A stretch of 64,000 nt of DNA from Paraphysoderma sedebokerense (lineage: Eukaryota > Blastocladiomycota > Physodermatomycetes > Physodermatales > Physodermataceae): positions 62,001 through 126,000 of the forward strand of contig JAHLJZ010000068.1 of assembly GCA_025602915.1 (NCBI GenBank), given 5' to 3'. The position numbers and the translations under genes were made by a program. Below are positions 62,306-64,000 of this stretch, piece after piece. The first letter of the stretch is position 1. Every line of letters starts with the position of its first letter. Below the pieces are notes generated by a model. It saw only the letters and a list, made by a program, of their open reading frames with translations. It made no database searches and was not told the origin of the DNA.

Positions 62306-63062
62306 ATAAACAACCAAAAGTGTATAATATTACATGTCATAAATAACAACTGTGAGACATCTATGTAGACAAGAATAACCAATCGCTGCCGTAGTTATAA
62401 CCTTGACATTTTTTGTGTATTCTAGTGTTATAGAATAGCAACATTTCGTATGACTCGTCACTCGAAGAAACATCCCTGATAAGATTCGCTTTGAATGATA
62501 ATGTCGACATCGTTTTGTACACTTGGAAGTATGCTCGATAGTTAAAATGATTGAAACATTAAACAATCTCAACGGTTTCTCACTGTAAAATGTCTGGCAT
62601 TGATAAATTATCACTGCTCTATTATAATGATACTGCAAACCTAAGTGATTCATTTATTCCTCAGAATATTACTATCGCAACCGCCGCCGGAATGCTCACA
62701 AACTTACAAAGCGACCACTCAAATCGCCGGTAAATTAGTAATGGCTCAAATGGCCTAGATGCTTATAGTATGGAGCTGGATAGTGGAGCGCATTAATGAA
62801 ATAATTTCATACCCCATGTACTCTGCGTTATTTATAGCTGCTTTTTGTTACCGTAATGTACCGCAAATTTGGAACGTCTGTTTGTAACTTTACACTCCAA
62901 TTCAGGATTCATAGAAGATGCGGCTAACCACTATAAATCAATCTTAGTTGATATTTACCACAGCTCCAGAATCAAGAAATGGTATTATAAATCGTTTCTC
63001 ACTATTTTCATGCGGCCTTGAACTGTTTGTTAAATACTCCACCACTTTTATTCGAAATTTCA
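62306..63062. other. Intergenic region
   Basis: This AT-rich spacer of about 750 bp has one 107-codon minus-strand frame (62653-62330) lacking any family resemblance. It probably contains the promoter of the membrane-protein gene that follows. Confidence 0.35.
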
Positions 63063-64000
63063 ATGGATTATACAACCCTGGTCCCTGAATTCACGGGCTC
63101 CACGGAACCGCAGGCTTGCGGAACGGCCTGGATTTTCCGACCATTTACAGGGTGCAATAATCTTCCAAATTTCAATGCCCAAAGTCGTTGTAATTTATTT
63201 AGGTACCCCTCGTTTGTAATTGTTTTCAATATAAAACCCCTTTTTTTTACCTGAATTTTTCAGGATCTCCTAACAGTTATGTTAAATGTTTTGAAAGTGT
63301 GTGGCGGACCTTGCGTTGTTCAAGAATAATGTCCTAGTTTTCCTGCAATTTGTTCTAGAGTTTTCATCTGTCATGCACTACATCTATTGAAATTGTAGCC
63401 TAAGGGAAGGGTCTAGAGTCGGGTACTACTCCTGATTCAAATAGGGGAAGTTAGGTACTGTTACTGCAAACAGAAACCAAATTTTAGCCCCTTCCTGTAC
63501 TGTCAACACGAAAAAATTCCACGAGCCAACTGATGCGTTATTTTGTTGTCCGTTGTTTGTTAATGCAAGGAGTATGATGGCAATGTCTGCCGTGATAAAA
63601 TGAGGTTATATCCCGTGGGTGAAAAATTGTATCTATTTTCAAGCGTTATCATTTCAGAATGTCAGCTTGTCCAAGCACCGTTTTACAAAATGTATGGTTC
63701 TGTGGCATCTACCTTGGGTTGACAACCGTCATTGGTCTTCTCAATGTGACGGACCAAAAGCTTTTACAAATGAGACGCAACAAAATAGTATTCGTGTCAG
63801 TCGCACTCGGTTCCATCATTTATATTCCTTACTCTTTCGTCCTGGGTTTAGCAGTGTCAGGCAATTTTGTTCCCGTATTTAACGTCTTGTTACCATTATT
63901 CAATTGTATCGGTGCCGTTTGTCACTACACTATGCTTGTTGAAAGAGCTGTTCCTTTTCTTCGTCACAACCCCTTCGCTTCGTCTCCAAAGAAAAACACC
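63063..64000 (+). CDS. Multi-pass membrane protein, probably a 7TM receptor, 3' end cut by window
   Basis: A plausible model uses exon 1 from the ATG at 63063 (MDYTTLVPEFTGSTEPQACG, Cys-rich, GCNNLPNFNAQSRCNLF), a short second exon near 63277-63325 (SYVKCFESVWRTLRCSR) and a third from 63659. The third exon encodes three hydrophobic helices: VWFCGIYLGLTTVIGLLNV, KIVFVSVALGSIIYIPYSFV plus LGLAVSG, and FVPVFNVLLPLFNCIGAVCH. The last ends in YTMLVERAVPFLRHNPF, a basic intracellular loop. The order of a Cys-rich extracellular N-terminus followed by TM1-TM3 fits a fungal 7TM receptor, but the family is unclear. The splicing of the first two exons is tentative; the membrane exon is solid. It runs off the window end. 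Confidence 0.55.

Overview
The window is nuclear DNA of an early-diverging, zoosporic fungus, most likely a chytrid (Chytridiomycota). It is AT-leaning and gene-dense. Introns are short (about 45-350 bp), with GT-AG ends and one GC-AG intron. The gene set mixes fungal traits (CHASE-domain hybrid histidine kinases, secreted GH5_7 mannanases) with genes that yeasts lack (class A-like 7TM receptor, PDXDC1-like and UBE2T-like proteins). Lineage and all functions are inferred from sequence recognition only.

Layout. 1-13.5 kb: a linker-histone-like/coiled-coil gene (cut at the window start), proteasome beta6 (PRE7), an intron-bearing tRNA-Ile, an ANP32-like protein with a very long acidic tail, an intronless tRNA-Ile, a UBE2T-like E2 with a long tail, a decayed Harbinger transposase, an OXLD1-like protein and ATP synthase subunit e. 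14.5-19.6 kb: a tandem pair of secreted GH5_7 beta-mannanases. 20-33.4 kb: three tandem CHASE-PAS hybrid histidine kinases on the minus strand. 34-41.6 kb: a tRNA pseudogene, a PDXDC1-like protein, an unknown Cys/His protein and a rhodopsin-like 7TM receptor. 42-46.3 kb: a pipecolate/saccharopine-oxidase-like flavoenzyme and an ER protein disulfide isomerase. 46.6-58 kb: DOP1 and a UBXN7-like protein. 58.3-64 kb: an SREK1-like SR protein, an unknown Asn-rich protein and the start of a multi-pass membrane protein that runs off the window.

The most interesting part is the histidine-kinase cluster. All three paralogues keep the phosphoacceptor His and the receiver Asp, but their ATP-binding (N and G1) boxes are eroded, so they look like pseudokinase receptors. 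In all three, an intron ends exactly before the His codon and another exactly before the Asp codon, so each phosphorelay residue is the first codon of an exon. The mannanases, CHASE receptors and 7TM proteins together fit an organism that senses and digests plant or algal material, but that link is inference. Most other genes are housekeeping and show no operon-like relationship.
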